Shown: positions 1 through 13,593 of the stretch, piece after piece
Layout of the letters: each line of letters opens with the position of its first letter
Numbering within the stretch: the first letter of the stretch is position 1
Assembly (NCBI RefSeq): GCF_949628265.1
Contig: NC_088787.1
Coordinates: 14,002,501-14,066,500, forward strand
Origin: Cloeon dipterum
Lineage: Eukaryota > Arthropoda > Insecta > Ephemeroptera > Baetidae
Direction of reading: 5' to 3'
DNA: 64,000 nucleotides
Made by a program: the position numbers and the translations under genes
Notes under the pieces: model-generated
What the model was told of the DNA's origin: nothing
The model's input: only the letters and a program-made list of their open reading frames with translations
Databases searched by the model: none

Positions 1-3000
1 GGAAATATCCTGCGGTGCGAGCACAAACAAACAACACCTTCCTGAAATAGAGAGGAGCACGCAAATGAAATTTACAATTCCTTTTGAAAGCGCGCCGCCG
101 CCGTTTCAAAACATTTGCTCCGCGATATGAATAAACATTATTCCAATGACCTCTCTCATAAATATGAATGTCGCACGCGCATTATAAATAAATAAATTAT
201 AATATCTGCACTGAAAAGCGGTGTGGCATGGGGATCTGCTTTCGGCTTTGTTTATGGAGGCCATTGAAAAGAATGGCCGCGTAATTCATAATTAAGCGGA
301 ATCAATAGGGAGCGATTCAATAGAATATCGCTGGGCTGGTGCAAAATAAAAACAAAAACTCCGGGCGGCCGGCAAAGCCGACCTTTGGGGCGGGTTAATT
401 AAAAAAGTTTGCTAATTACTAATTCATGCGTGAAGTGATTTGTTTGCCTATGCGTCCGTTTTGTTCTCGCTGCCGAACGCGAGCCGAGGCATTATATACC
501 CTTTCAAAAAATCAATCTCGCTTCACAGTCCTAAATAAAACAGCGAGAGAACGCGGCTGCCGGATTTTTTTCGCCTCCCGTTCAAAAGGGACGCTATTAT
601 TTCGCCGGACATTCAATATTTAAACACCTTGTCAACAATATCGTGTTTCAAATAAACAAAAGCACAATCGAACGACTTAATGACGCGCGCGTGCGGACGC
701 GAGCGCCAAACAGTATCAAATAATTTCATTGGAATCTCATCGGTATTCCATAATCATTAGTTATTTTTTTGTGAAGGCCGCATTCTTCAGTTGGAATATC
801 GGTTTCGCCGGCGTGCTGCTTTGAAATTTGCACCCTGGTATGTATTGGGTATAATGAGCGGAGGGATGATTTATTGAATAAATCACCCGCGGCGCGGTAT
901 TTCTGACGCTCGTTTGTTTGATGAAGGCCCTGGCATGCGAATCTCGCATTCTGCCCGACTGTAAGCATCAAATGTTCCTCGGCTGAAAAAAAAAATCTCG
1001 TTTAGTTTGTGAATTCCGATAATTCTGATGAAAGCAGAGCAAAATACTATTGTGCTGAGGCACTATTCAAGCCCCGGCTGTCCCTAAAAAACTATCCCAG
1101 AATGAATTTGTGCATTTGATAAGATCGATGAGGGAAAAGCTTAAAAGAAAAATTGTTTTATTCACTAACGTGTTTTCCATTAGAGAAATTGGTCATTCAT
1201 TGTTTCATATTTTCCCTACGAAACATTTTTTTTTTCAAAGATAGAACTGACATAAAAAAGGAATATGAATTAGCTAAATTTTATAACACGAAAATTGTAT
1301 AATTTTAAGATGTGTTTACATGGTAATTACAGTAAATCTCGATGTCTAAGAGTCGTATCAACAAGAAAAACATATCATTCGATTTTTTTACGTCCCCTAG
1401 GTAAAATAAGTATAATTTAAGGTTGCATCCCCCTTCAAGCCTATTTCTACCCCCTTAAAATCAATAAAAACGAACATTTTTGTTCGTTGCAGCATATTAC
1501 GCAATGGGGTTAAGTGTGTTTCACCCTAAAATCCCTTCAGTTACTTTTTTGCGTGAATTTGAGTTGATCTGAATGCATGTTTTGCATTATTGCGACACTT
1601 AGAATCCGAGAATTAGGTGACAATGCTATTTTCATACTTTAAAACCATGAAATCAACCGAAATATACGTTATTCTTTGTAAATAACCATAAAAATGCTTT
1701 AAAATGCTTCAGTTCCACGTGCCGAGACAAGTGATAGTGCAAGGAAGCATCGTGTGCGTGGACAAAGTTGCAAAAAGCCGCTCAAACGCGAACAATTAAT
1801 GTTTAGCGCGTCAAAGCTTCGAAAAAAATTCAGCATGAGTCAAACTTAAGTCTGGATTGATTTAAAAGTTAACTAAAAAAAATTTAACCCTAATCAAAGC
1901 TAAAAATATATTTCGAAAATAAAGAGCGCTTCACTATTTTAATCGTAACAGGAATTGATAACTTTCCATCCCTCACGACAGGGAAATTTATTTAATAAAA
2001 AATTTGATTTTTAGTAGGGAAACAGTGCTCGCACAAACTTAAGAAAAAATATTATTGGACGTGAACTCACGCCGTGCTGATTGAGAGTCGATTTTTAATA
2101 CACATTTACACTTTTATAATCGCTCTTTGAGCAAAGAGGCAAATTCGGTCAGGGTTTACTTTAATGAGGTTGTAGGTCACACCCGGTGAAATGGTTGCGA
2201 ACGCTATGGTGATGGTTACTCGAGTCCCCTCACAGCTGCGGACTTTCTATTTCTAGCACCATTGAATTTTTAATAATATAGATGTTCAATGAAAATTTTA
2301 CCCTCACATTTTATCATGGCCATGTTTTGTTAAACATCTTTTGCGCCACTCAAATAACAAAGGCAGGCCAAATTCCACGAAATCATGTCTGCCGAGTGGA
2401 AAATACCTCCCAACAATGCACACTTTTCACCGTGTTAATTTGATCCGGGAGGCAAATTTATGAAAGTCGTCAAGTCGGATTTGCGCTTGAGAGGGGTCGG
2501 CGCTGTGCACGGAAAAAGACCAGGTGGAAGAGGGGGCAGAGCTCTCGCTAGGCTCATTAGCCTAATTACCGCGGCTCGTTAAAAACAGACAATAATTATC
2601 CTGCCGGAATGAATTGAAACGACAGCATTTTGCAGTGTGTGTGCGCGCACTCACTCACGGTGGCATCCAACGCGCTCGGCACTCATTAAGCGAGCCACGT
2701 ACGGCATTAAAAACTTTTCACACTAATTATGCCCGTAATGACTGTGATGATATTATACATATATTTGTATGTATACGTGTATATGTGTGTGCCGGCGTTG
2801 AATGCTATGTGCTGTATGGAACTCGCCCGGCTGACTGAGCGTGCTGACGATCGTCATTTTTAAGCATTTGCACACGCAACTTTTGCCATTGCACAAACAT
2901 TCACACACAGAGAGCTCGGAATTAAATGTCAGCGAAATATACGTTGAATGCGAATGGCTTAAATTGCGAATTGCGTGGCAACAGGAGAAGAAATACTGTT

Positions 3001-5450
3001 TGATGCCGTGGAAGAATCACAGCAGGTTCTTTGTCTTCATGCGGGTCGGACTAATGAAGGATTTATTGTGTTGTGCGCGCGTTTTGCTGACCGTGGCACT
3101 TGAAAAACGAGCCTCGCCCACTGAACTTTGGCAGGGGAGGCGTTTTTTAGGTGGCGATAACCGCCAAACTGACGTTCCAACTCGCCGTCCTGGCCGCTGC
3201 GCGGGTATATATATATAGAGCTCATGCTCTTGTCTAAATAACGACGCCCAGATCAAATCCATAAGCTGATTATTGCTCTCCCTTATTGGCAGCCCGGAGA
3301 AGTGCTGGTGGCAATCACAGATAAACTCTTGACTTTAAAGGTATTTTTATTTTTGCAGAAATATTTCGATACTGATGCCACTTTGGACATGAAATACTAT
3401 AAAAAAATAGTATAAAATTATCAAAATTTAAGTTTGCAGAGCAACGAATAATTCCATGCTCCAAAGCTGGTGCATACTCGAACGAAAAAGTGATAACTGC
3501 GGTGGCAAAAATTGCTCACTGGCAGCCGAGGGAACGTGCAGTGCGTCGTGTTATTAATGTGTTGGCCGCTGCTCGCTCTCATATATCTAATTAAACATCG
3601 CACACGCGCTGCGTCCCATTTAGGGGCGCCGGCTGAGGGTGGCCTGGAGCCAGGGTAGCGAGTGGCCAGTTGGTTGCATTCCCAGCCCTTATCTGCTGGC
3701 TGGCTGGCTCTTCTCGTGTCGGTAATTAAGATGCTGATAGCGCTGATGAATATCTCCAGCAGCAGCAGCAGCGGCGGCCTGCGCCAGGTTATAAAACTAT
3801 TATTACAGCGAGAGAGCGGCAGGCAAGCACACCACGATGGTCGCTTTTGCCTGCTGGCGTGTAAATTATAGCACACATACACACACAAATAGCAGCCCGC
3901 ACTACTGTCTAGGCGTGGACGCAAACTTCGTGTAATATGCAAATCACGAAAATCCCAGACCCCGCCGTTTTATTGCTAAATTAGCGAAGTGCAGGCCGAC
4001 GTTTGTCACACGTGCCGAGTGAACTTTGCCAGCCGCTTGTTCCAACCCCTCAAACCAAAGTTCATGTCGAAAATTTCCTCACTGCTCTCTTTAAAATTCT
4101 TAGATTAATAAATTTTAAACTATCTCTTAGTTTCAAATTTAAATGAATCTTAGGTTTTCTGTTCAATTTTCATATGAAAAGTAAAAAAGTAATTATTGTA
4201 ACGGATAGGAAGAAGAGTTCTTAAAAGTAAGTATCTACTGATATGAATATGTAAATAATTGTTGCATAAAATATCGATGTAAATTTTTTATTTGAATGTC
4301 TATAAAATGTAAATTTTGTAGCGTACCCGCTTCTGCAATACCTTTCTCTCCTCTTCAAATAAGGAAAAAGAATTAAAAATATATTTTTATTGTCTAGCTT
4401 TTATAATGAAAGGATTAGTTAAAACAAAAATCAAATTGAAGCGTTTATATGTGAACCATAAACTCTCAAGCATTTTAAATACCCTTTTAACCTATTTAAA
4501 AAATCTTTATTCATCAATCTGAAATGTTGTCAGAAGGGTAAATAAAACTGTTTGAATTTTAGATCATATCTAATGTCGAGACCTGGTCGAAATGAATGAG
4601 TTTTACTGACAATCAGTTCAAGCCCGGTTCGCGTTGCTCAAAACAAGAATTGATGAACAAGTGTAAGGTGGGGACAAAAGAACCGAATGTCGTACCAGAT
4701 CTTTAACAATTCTTTTCAAGCGGCGCAAAGGGGCGTCGGACTGAATGCACAGTCACCCGAACTCCATTGTGTGGCGGTTGACGCGATTAATTAATAAATT
4801 TTAACAGGAGCAAGTGAGCATGCGACAAGATTTATCGCAATTGCTTGACGAGCGAGGTGGCGAACGGTGCAAACAAAAAGAACAGAGCCTCCCATCTGAT
4901 CCGCAACCGCTGACAAGTGGACAATAAAGGGCTATTTTTCCCGCTCTGCCGCAGAGAAAGGGAGTCGATTTTTTCGCCCGATGCAAATAAAGAGCGCTTT
5001 TTAACCAGTCGTGCTGACAGTTTCAATTATAGTGGCCGTGCCAAACGAGAAGAGGGCATTTCTGCTCTGTGTTCTGCTCGCTGACAGGTAAACACGTCAA
5101 TTTATAATGAAATTATCTCTCTTTTTGCGGCCTGTCAGCGGCTAAAGACTGATGTTCTCGAGTGACGGCCTCAATGAACCGCCCAGCACTGATAGCTTTG
5201 TTCCCCGAGCAAGATGAATGACTCGTGTGCCTGCTGAGGCATTCAGTGCTAGGCAACCTGCTCGACCGGCGTGCTCGGCTGGTCTGTATAACCTGCCTGC
5301 CCGCGCTTTGCTGCTGATGCTGCTGTTTGCTCTCCTAATTATACCACCAAACGCATTCTACGCCCCACACTTGGCTCGTTTCTAATTCCAGACCCGTGTA
5401 ATCATTATTTATCACATCGTGCAACATTCCAAGGTTCGTTTCTGGTTTTA
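1..5450. other. Non-coding stretch, no gene recognised
   Basis: I see no supportable coding region. Open frames here (for example minus-strand 3421-3942) have no recognisable domain, sit in GC-rich sequence and look like chance. GC-richer blocks lie around 1-1000, 2400-3350, 3500-4060 and 4700-5400, separated by AT-rich sequence at 1000-2350 and 4080-4600. The alternation resembles a regulatory landscape, which is inference only. Confidence 0.6.
1469..1488. repeat. Small perfect hairpin
   Basis: An 8-bp perfect inverted repeat (AACGAACA / TGTTCGTT) is separated by four T residues. No coding or known regulatory context. It is short enough to be chance in AT-rich DNA. Confidence 0.4.
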
Positions 5451-6241
5451 TTCATAGAGCACGAGCAGGAGCGTAAGACTTGGAGGGAACAACACGATCG
5501 AAATCAGCGATAAAACCATCAATCATATTACAAATAAAATTTGAGCTGAAAATCCAGAATAGATAATTATGTAAAATCAGGATGGGCGGAAAATATTGAT
5601 AAATTGAAGGAGATAATTCAATTTTACGATACAAATATGATTTAATTTTATTTCGTTTGTAAAAATATTTATTGTTGCCTTTTGACAAAACTTGATGAAA
5701 TATTTAATGACAAAAAGAACAATTCTATGATAACAAAAAATGTGCTACCCTAGCGTTGATGATTATGGTGTCTTCTAATCCTCTCATAAACACAAACTCA
5801 ATTATATTATTGCATGATTTGTAATGATTGCAGCCAAAATTAAATCTTATCTGCCTTCAGAATAAGAATAAAAAGTACCTCTCTCGAGTGGATGGTCAAG
5901 TTTGACTACTATCTAACTTGTTTTCTCGTGTATTACCAAAAATAATTTTACGTTAGGAGTGGGAGGGATTGATTCAGTTTAATTAATCACCAGGTTTGCT
6001 GCTACTTTATTGATCACCCTTTTTCAGTGTGCGAATTCGGCAATATAGAGATCAGTCGCTCCTCCGAGGTAATCCACCTCTGCAGAGAAAAAAACGATAA
6101 GGGGAGAGAATGCTGCGCTTTTTGCAATTGATTAGACAGACGAGCTTAAATAATTTATTGGGCGCGCCGCTGTGGTATTGAAGTCGTTTGGATTATTTTA
6201 TTGCCTGGGCCATTCATCGTCCTGTTGTCTAATATACATTA

Positions 6242-6269
6242 GCGGCGGCGGCGGCGGCGGCGGCGGCGG
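6242..6269. repeat. (GGC)n microsatellite
   Basis: About nine uninterrupted GGC units lie inside a GC-rich island. No open frame with coding character surrounds it. Confidence 0.9.
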
Positions 6270-9200
6270 TGGAAGCTCAAGCTGTACTTAAGAAAATGAA
6301 CAATATTTCTTATAAAGAGTGGCGAGAGAGGAAGCAGCAGTTTTCCTAACTAGAGCAATCTCAATAAAAGTTGCTCCTGATTTGGCATGCCAACTGCTGC
6401 TTCTGCGTTTTCTCTCTGTCGCCATTGAACTTGCAGAGTGAAAACTTTCCACGTATTTCCCCCTCTTAGGAACCGCAATTCGTTGTTAACTACAAACAAA
6501 TCAATTTCAAGAATAAAGGCTCTTAGAGTGATCGGTTTTTAAACATACTACAAATTCCGATATTTGCTAACTACTGCCAATTTTTTTTTAATAATGCTAC
6601 ACTTATAATATGAATATTTTGTGCGTTTCGTAAGTATATATTAGGATTTTATTTTGTTCCTCATTTTGTAGTTTCATTTCATTGGATGGATTTCAAATAA
6701 AATATTCCTCATTCATCCGGGTCTTTACTTCCTCTGGATAAATTTAAAATTCAATAGCGGCATATAATTAAATGAAACAATCATAAACAAAACTCATCAA
6801 TAAAAATGCCACCATGTCAAAGTGTGTTTTAAAAGGCAGTACATTTATCATATCTGTTTTTGATAGGCGGCTTTGTTCATACCATTGAAAAACAAATGAA
6901 ATTTCGAGAAATAATAATTATATTTGATTTTCCACTTCGTGCAGGAAGCAGCATAAATTCAAATATTCACAACAAACACACAAACCTGCAAATATTTTGA
7001 ATTGGAATGCATCTTTAGGGCCTGCGGCGAGGCAGGGAGCACATGTTGTAACACAATTATTGCAAATTAAAGCGCGCAGCATCCGCCTGGAGCGGTGTCC
7101 ATTTTTAATTAATGCCACCGCTCGTTTGAAATGATGATTATATCCACCGCCTCTGCAAAGAATGCTAATCATGAGAGTAATTTTAATAAAATAAGCAGTG
7201 GCGGCGGCAAGCGGCGCATGCAGTGAGAGCAACTTTCGTTTCAGCGGAGGTGCGGAGAGAAATATTTATTAAAATGAGAGAAAATTAATTTCGCTAACAA
7301 TTTTAATTAACGTTTCACGTGTAAAAGGAGATGAGTTGCGAAAAGGGGGAGGCAGCTTTTAATACAAGAGATGAGTTAGTTTTTCACAAAACGCCGCCGC
7401 TGCCGTTGCCGCTGCTGCTTCTGCCGTTGATGATGATGATGAAATTAATAAGGACGAGAGCGTGTTTTGAAGGCGTGTGTTTAAGCGGCTGCTGCTTTTC
7501 ATTACGTTCACCCGCCACCCCAGCCCGCGACCATCAACCCTGCCGCGAGTGCAGTGTTTTGATTTTGCCGGCACACGCAAGCGAGCGAGCGAGCGACTCA
7601 CTTCACTACCGACAAATTCCCTAATGTCAACCTGCTCTTTGTGAAACGCAAGACAAGATAAACTGCCAACGTGCCAGCTGCATTCCTGTGGATTTTTGCA
7701 ACCTTCTTTCGGCAGCAATAATTCGCCTTCAAAGGCATTCCGTCGACGGCGCTTGTGCTCCAGTTGCCTGCCAAGCATGCGGCGTCTCGTTTGCGCGTGC
7801 AAGAAATGAGGAGATGATGTGCGTTGTGCACGTGCTCGACACTTTTGGAATTCAATTTAATTAGACTCGTTGCGCGTCCTGGGATGCGAGCTGCTCCCGT
7901 TACACGAGAGACCAAGACGTAATTGAAAAACAGTAAAAAATATTCAAAGCGACAGAGACTCATTTGAATTAGAAAATATTTAATTAAGTAGAAATTTTTA
8001 GTTATATATAAAGATTAAATCTCAAACTAGTCGAGAGACTATCAAATAATAATAGGTCAGCAGAACAATTTTCCCGAATAGAAAATCACTTTTTAACTTT
8101 TAATCAATATTTTTAGTTACATCTATATTATAAAGATATTGCGTCATAATAAGGGAATTTCACACAACCCGGATTCTTCCATGAGGTGTCTCGTAATGAT
8201 CGTTCAAGTTTAATAAAAGGAGCTTCGTATTTGGGCACAGTTGAATGTTTTTAGATTTAGCGAAGCTAGATCTGCAGCAGGTTTACCGGCTTTGTAAGCA
8301 CCCACACGAGACATAATAGTATAATTTAGTCGAGTGACGCGTGTGCTCGGTGAATATACCGAGTCTTTAGAAAAAGCCGCGCGCAGCCCTTTGTATCGCG
8401 CAGGAGACGAGCGGGAAATTATATTTGGCGCATAAAATGCCTTCAACTGCTGCACAAGGCGAGTAATTAAAATTACACGCCGCGTGTAACACCTTAAGGG
8501 GAACAACATGGCAAAATTAATTAACAGCCTTAATTAACATGAGTGCTCACTGCTTGTTGTGCTTCATCAGATGCGAGAAAGACGCTTCTCTTTCTCCCTC
8601 CCACTCGCATGCTAGCGCGACGTGCATTATTTTTGTCCTGTTTTCCAGCAGCGTCGGTAGAGCAGGATAGCATACTCTAACTAACATGCTTTTGTAATTT
8701 CGAACACGTTATACTGCTTTTGTATCCGTGTACAGGGAGTGTGTGGCATTGCTTTCCAAGATCTGTTTAATTTGAAATGTTGAGAATTAAATGCTCACGC
8801 TTATTATACAAAAATGACAGAAGAATTAAAGGATTCTGCAAGCGTACTCCAGCATTAATATTAATTTCATGATAATGCTTTTTTATATTCTCCAGCGTTT
8901 TGCGACTATTTTTGAACTTGTAATAGATATTTGAAATTTGAAACTATCATATTTTTTAATGAACTTCAAATTTGTGCAGAGCATCGCTTAAGATACTTAG
9001 ATTCATTTTTATAAAAAGTGCTATTTTGTAACTAAAGCATCTTTTCGGCATGTCTTAGCAGCGCTTTTTTCCTCTTACGCCATGCTCGAGGATAAAAGAA
9101 TAAAAAATATAATGGAGTCTAAGATAATGTGAATTGAGACCAACAACTATTGTTATTACTTAAAATAGTTTTCTTTAAATAGTTATGAATTAAAAATAAA

Positions 9201-9660
9201 AGTAGCAATTGCAAGTTTTGCTATTTTTCAAGGATTATTTGCCCGTTTTTCATGTCTGGCTCGCAAAAGTCATGAGGTGTATAACGTGTAAAACGGGGTC
9301 GAAGAAATCTTTTAAAATTTGTTACCATGGAGAGAAGCTTTGTGAAAAAAAATCTAGCTGGTCTTGAAGATTTCGTTTCCGCTTGTGAAAGGAGCAGAGG
9401 AACGCTACAGAGAAGCGACTTCATAAATTTTCAAAATCAGCAGTGCGGAATTATTCGTGCGCTCGTCGGAAAGAAGGAAAAATTCTCACGTTACTTAAAA
9501 TTTGCATAATGGGCTGCTGATAAGAGATTGCAGGAGGGCGAGCGATATGACAGTTTGCCGCCCACCCGCCTGCCAAGGGGTTAAATTGGATGATGAATCT
9601 TTAAGCTAATTAATAAAAGATGCGGCTGTATGCTAATGTGGATGTGTATCCAGCGGGAGC

Positions 9661-9677
9661 GAGAGAGAGAGAGAGAG
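9661..9677. repeat. (GA)n microsatellite
   Basis: About eight GA dinucleotides within a GC-richer island. Such tracts can bind GAGA-type factors in insects. That role here is inference. Confidence 0.8.
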
Positions 9678-12600
9678 CTTTTTGATTTAAGCCGCGGGGC
9701 GGGAGCGAATATAAAGAAAGACGAGACGCCGAGGAAGACGCCTTGGGAAAGAAAGGGTTAAAAAGGAAGGGGGTTGCAGCTGGCGACGAGAAGAGGAAAA
9801 ACACACACAGCAGTCGGCCTATCTGCCGGATCTTGAATGAGTGCTGGATTGTCACGCCGGCTAGAGGGAATCTGCTGTCATCTCAATGAATTTCAAGAGG
9901 CGGCAATCCGAGCGAGTGAACTCACTCGACGAGACGCTTAAAAGGCTTTAATCTGACGCCCAGCTGGATAATAATTCATTTATAATCACTCCACGTCATC
10001 TTGGAAGTCCGCGGAAAATGTGGGAGTCGAATAAGCTTTCTGCATGAGCTATCCAAGAAAATGTAATGCAGCTATATGAAAATAAATAATCACGAAATAT
10101 AATATTCTATGCGACAATATTAATAAATATAGGGCTATTGGTAATTTTATAAAGCAAAAAACATCCGTTATTTCTGTACTGTACTCGCAAGCCTCGTCAG
10201 CAATACTTTACCTCCAAATAAAAATTCCTAACTATGGAATTAGCTGCAGAGAAAAGATATAATCTGTAGTTCTTGATCTCATTTACCTTTTTTAACCGCT
10301 GCCATTTTCAAATAGGTAAAGTGTCTGAGTGTCACGAGATATTTTCGACATATTTTAATAAGTCGCCTGTGTAAATATTGACTTAACAAAAATAAAAGAT
10401 CTAAACTAAACTAAACTAAAAAAATTCACTAAAACCCCCCGATTATGATTGAAATCAGTGCTGAGAGTACTTGTCATTTCGTAATTTGGCTTTTCAAAAT
10501 TGTTCTGCTTGTGTGTGTGTGTTGGGCTGTATTTTATTTTTCTTTCGAATAGCTGTATAAAGTACTTGTATACGCTTGTATGTAGTTTTGTCATTCCCAA
10601 CTATTACTAGTATATCCCTCTATAGCATCGGTGCATTCTTGAACGTTGTTGTAACGTTGTCCCTGGGAGAATAGGTTTATGTGGCATGCTGTAAACACTC
10701 ACGCACCTACTGTCACCACAAACACACAAACAAGTGCTCCTCAGTAGAGACAGCAACGAAAGGTAAGGCAATTTTCTATTAAATTTTCGTCTTTGAACAA
10801 AACTGAGGGTTATAACGATACAATTGCGATAGTATGCTCTTTATTCTAAATATTATATAGGGCGCATATTACTTGGGCTGTCTTTTATTGAATTCATTTT
10901 AGTGGGATCGCTTCACGAATTCAGTATTTTCCGTGGTATCGTATAGAAAAAGTTAGACAAAAGTCTTTATCGATTTATACATAAATATATCTCTAATTTG
11001 GCACAATACTTGCTACTCACGACCAGACGTCTTAAAAAATAAAAAATAAACTACTTATTAAGTGATCTCATGATGTGTTAATTTGAAACAAACTCCAATA
11101 AAAGCACTAAGGTAGCCCAGGTACACTCGAGGTACGATGGGATTTCTAGATAGATAAATAGAGAGGGATTACATAAAAATCTAAAGCTTGTACTGACGGA
11201 ATTTAATCAACTTGAGAGTAATTCTTTTAACGTAAGTTGCCTGAAATGCTGGGAGACATTATATAACTTATAACGATTTTGATGCAACTAATCGAGTTGT
11301 GAGATAAAAATTAAAACAGCTCCAAAATTAAAAATGGATTATTTTGTTAAGTGACGTAATTTTAAATATTTTAAAATTGGTTATACTGGCACTTCTATTT
11401 AAATGCCCGATTTTAGTGTCCTTGACCTACCTCTTTGTGGTCAGCAAAAAAGTTGTTGACGAGACGAGTTCAACGGCGTCTGAACCACTACGACCAATTT
11501 GAACCGATTAGTAGAAAATTTAAAAAAAAATACGAAATTCAAGCGGCATAAAAGCCGGAAATATGGAAAACTTGGGGTTTTTTCAATCGCATTTCGGTCA
11601 AATTGGTTCTAAAAATTTTCATCAAGATCGTCAGTCCTCTGCCAAAACCTAAAACCCTGTTCCTTTCCTGGACATTGGCTCCAATTATAGATTTCTAAAT
11701 AATAGGCTTCATAATTTAATTGCAACTCCCGCATTCGCGAGTGGCCTCTGAGCTCTCGGTGCCTCTGTTATTCCTCGTTGGGCAATTTAACGGTGAAAAA
11801 TTAGGACGAGCAATGAACATTATTTCGATTATTACAACGGCTGCACAATTAATTAGACGAGGCGCGCCATTTAACCGTATAGTACCACATAATATCGAAT
11901 TACATCCGCTGTTATTGCCTCTGATAATTATATTGAGCATTCCTGTGTGGTGGCCTGGTGAACCTAATTACTGGCACAGAAACGTTGTTAGCAACTCTCT
12001 TACACCTTGCAGACCGAAATGGACCGAATTAAATTTGCAATTAAAACTCTCACTACATATATACTTTTGAAAATGGTTGCTTATCGGTTTGATAACGGGA
12101 GGAATAAAAAAGTCCACTTGTTCAGCAAAGTAATAGTATGAATTCATAGATGCCAATATTTTAAAAATTTACCATTAAAAATTTACATTTTAGGACCAAT
12201 CACATCGTTTCTTTAAAAACAATCAACCTTTTATATTAATATTCAACAGTCAATTCGTTTTCAAGTTCAATTGAACAGTAACATCCTTGCATATTTTGAA
12301 AATGGATAATCTTATAAACAACAGCATTTAATCTAATCTAACCGGAAACGTGCCAGAGTGGTTACGATGCTGGAAGTTTGCTGCCTTAAAATTATCAGTC
12401 TGTAAAAAAGCGGAATAATTCTGACCGGTCACTTGAACTCTTAAGTAAACTCATTGTTCAAGATGATTTCGTTCAGTGTTAGCGTGTATCATACATACAT
12501 GTTTAGATCTTGGAATACAAAAAGCATATTGACCACACCATTTCCGTTCGCTATAGTTGGAGCAGTTGTTGTATCATAGCGAAGTGCATCAAGCAGGGCA

Positions 12601-13356
12601 GCGCGCACAAGCAAGACAACCCCGTTTATACCCCCCGGCTAAACGTCCGCCTGAGCATAACGATGGCAGCTTAGGCTAGCAATTATTGTCCTAGTCACTG
12701 GTGACACAATACGCTGCAAAATTAATGACACATCCGCGCACACGCGGCGGCGGCAGCGGCTCAGCGTGTGTTGGAACAGCCAGCGCGCCGAGTGTGTGGC
12801 ATAGACACACAGTTAACTGGCGGCATTAAGTAAGTCTGGCTCGCTCAGCAGCGTGATTACATAAAGGCTTCAATCAAAGTTGTAAATCATTGTTACGTGT
12901 GACACGCTCGGATGTATTATGCCTTTCCTGCCAGCCAACCGAGAGCTGCCTGTCTGGCCCGCGCGCTCCGCGCGCACACACACACACACACCGTGTTTGT
13001 TCATTTTCATATAAGCAATTATGGTAATGGCGCGCTGCCGTTTAATTCCGACGCGTACTGCATGGGAGAAACTCATCCTCACTCGCAAGCAACGTGTGCC
13101 GATTGTGCCGCACGTCTCTCTTGTTTCTCTTGCATAAATGGTGGAATTGGTAATTGGGATTAAGAATTCCGAATTTCCAATGATGTACAGCAGGTATAGT
13201 GAAGTTGAAAATCCAGGCTAATCTATATAACTATGCCAAAATTTTCTGCAGCCAGTCGAAGAATATGCACTTAAAATTAATTATCAGATATTTTAATTTC
13301 TGTATGGATACGCTGCCGGGTATTTTAAATTTTGAGCAAAATGTTGCAACAAATGG

Positions 13357-13417
13357 CTGGTCGGTGCTTGCGTGTTTGCCATGTCGGAAAGCGCCGATAT
13401 TTAGCACCGCCGACCAG
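13357..13417. other. Candidate pre-miRNA-like hairpin
   Basis: The sequence folds on paper as an outer stem CTGGTCGG-TGCT (13357-13368) pairing with AGCA-CCG-CCGACCAG (13403-13417), with a 3-nt bulge. An inner 7-bp stem ATGTCGG / CCGATAT (13381-13387 with 13394-13400, one G-U) closes a six-base loop. The total of about 61 nt is in the pre-miRNA size range, but the 12-nt asymmetric internal loop on the 5' side is unusual. I do not recognise a known miRNA seed. Confidence 0.3.
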
Positions 13418-13558
13418 CAGGGCATTATTTGCTCTTGCAGTGCAAGCATTGGCTAATCAAGCGTGATGCTCTCTCTCTGTTCAATTCGCTTGTAATTAAT
13501 TTCCATCATGACACTATTAAGTTACATCAATCACACAGAGGCGCGAGTGTTGCCGACC

Positions 13559-13561
<3 letters not shown>

Positions 13562-13590
<29 letters not shown>
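13562..13590. repeat. (CT)n microsatellite
   Basis: About 14 CT units, uninterrupted, within a GC-rich island. Comparable (CT)n or (GA)n tracts occur near 18675-18689, 18814-18839 and 21173-21196. Confidence 0.9.

Positions 13591-13593
<3 letters not shown>

Larger units (their letters stand above)
5451..10620. other. Non-coding stretch with GC islands and simple repeats
   Basis: No gene recognised. GC-richer islands lie near 6000-6480, 6950-7960, 8160-8760 and 9240-10030. They contain (GGC)n at 6242-6269, GAGC repeats near 7577-7595 and (GA)n at 9661-9677. AT-rich spacers separate them. A pair of TTAATTAA sites flanks 8515-8540. A (CTAAA)4 tract is at 10401-10420. The longest open frames (7359-7802 minus, 7598-7963 minus) are low-complexity or unlike known proteins and were not accepted. 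Confidence 0.55.

Noticed and set aside
3421..3942. 173-codon minus-strand frame
   Set aside because: No recognisable domain, no splice or promoter context, and the composition follows the GC-rich island. Likely chance.
7359..7963. Overlapping minus-strand frames of 121-147 codons
   Set aside because: Low-complexity translation through GCC/ATC repeats, no family similarity.
12345..12450. tRNA-like A box (GTGCCAGAGTGGTTA) suggesting a tRNA or SINE
   Set aside because: One mismatch in the A-box core, no convincing GGTTCGA-type B box and no cloverleaf on paper.
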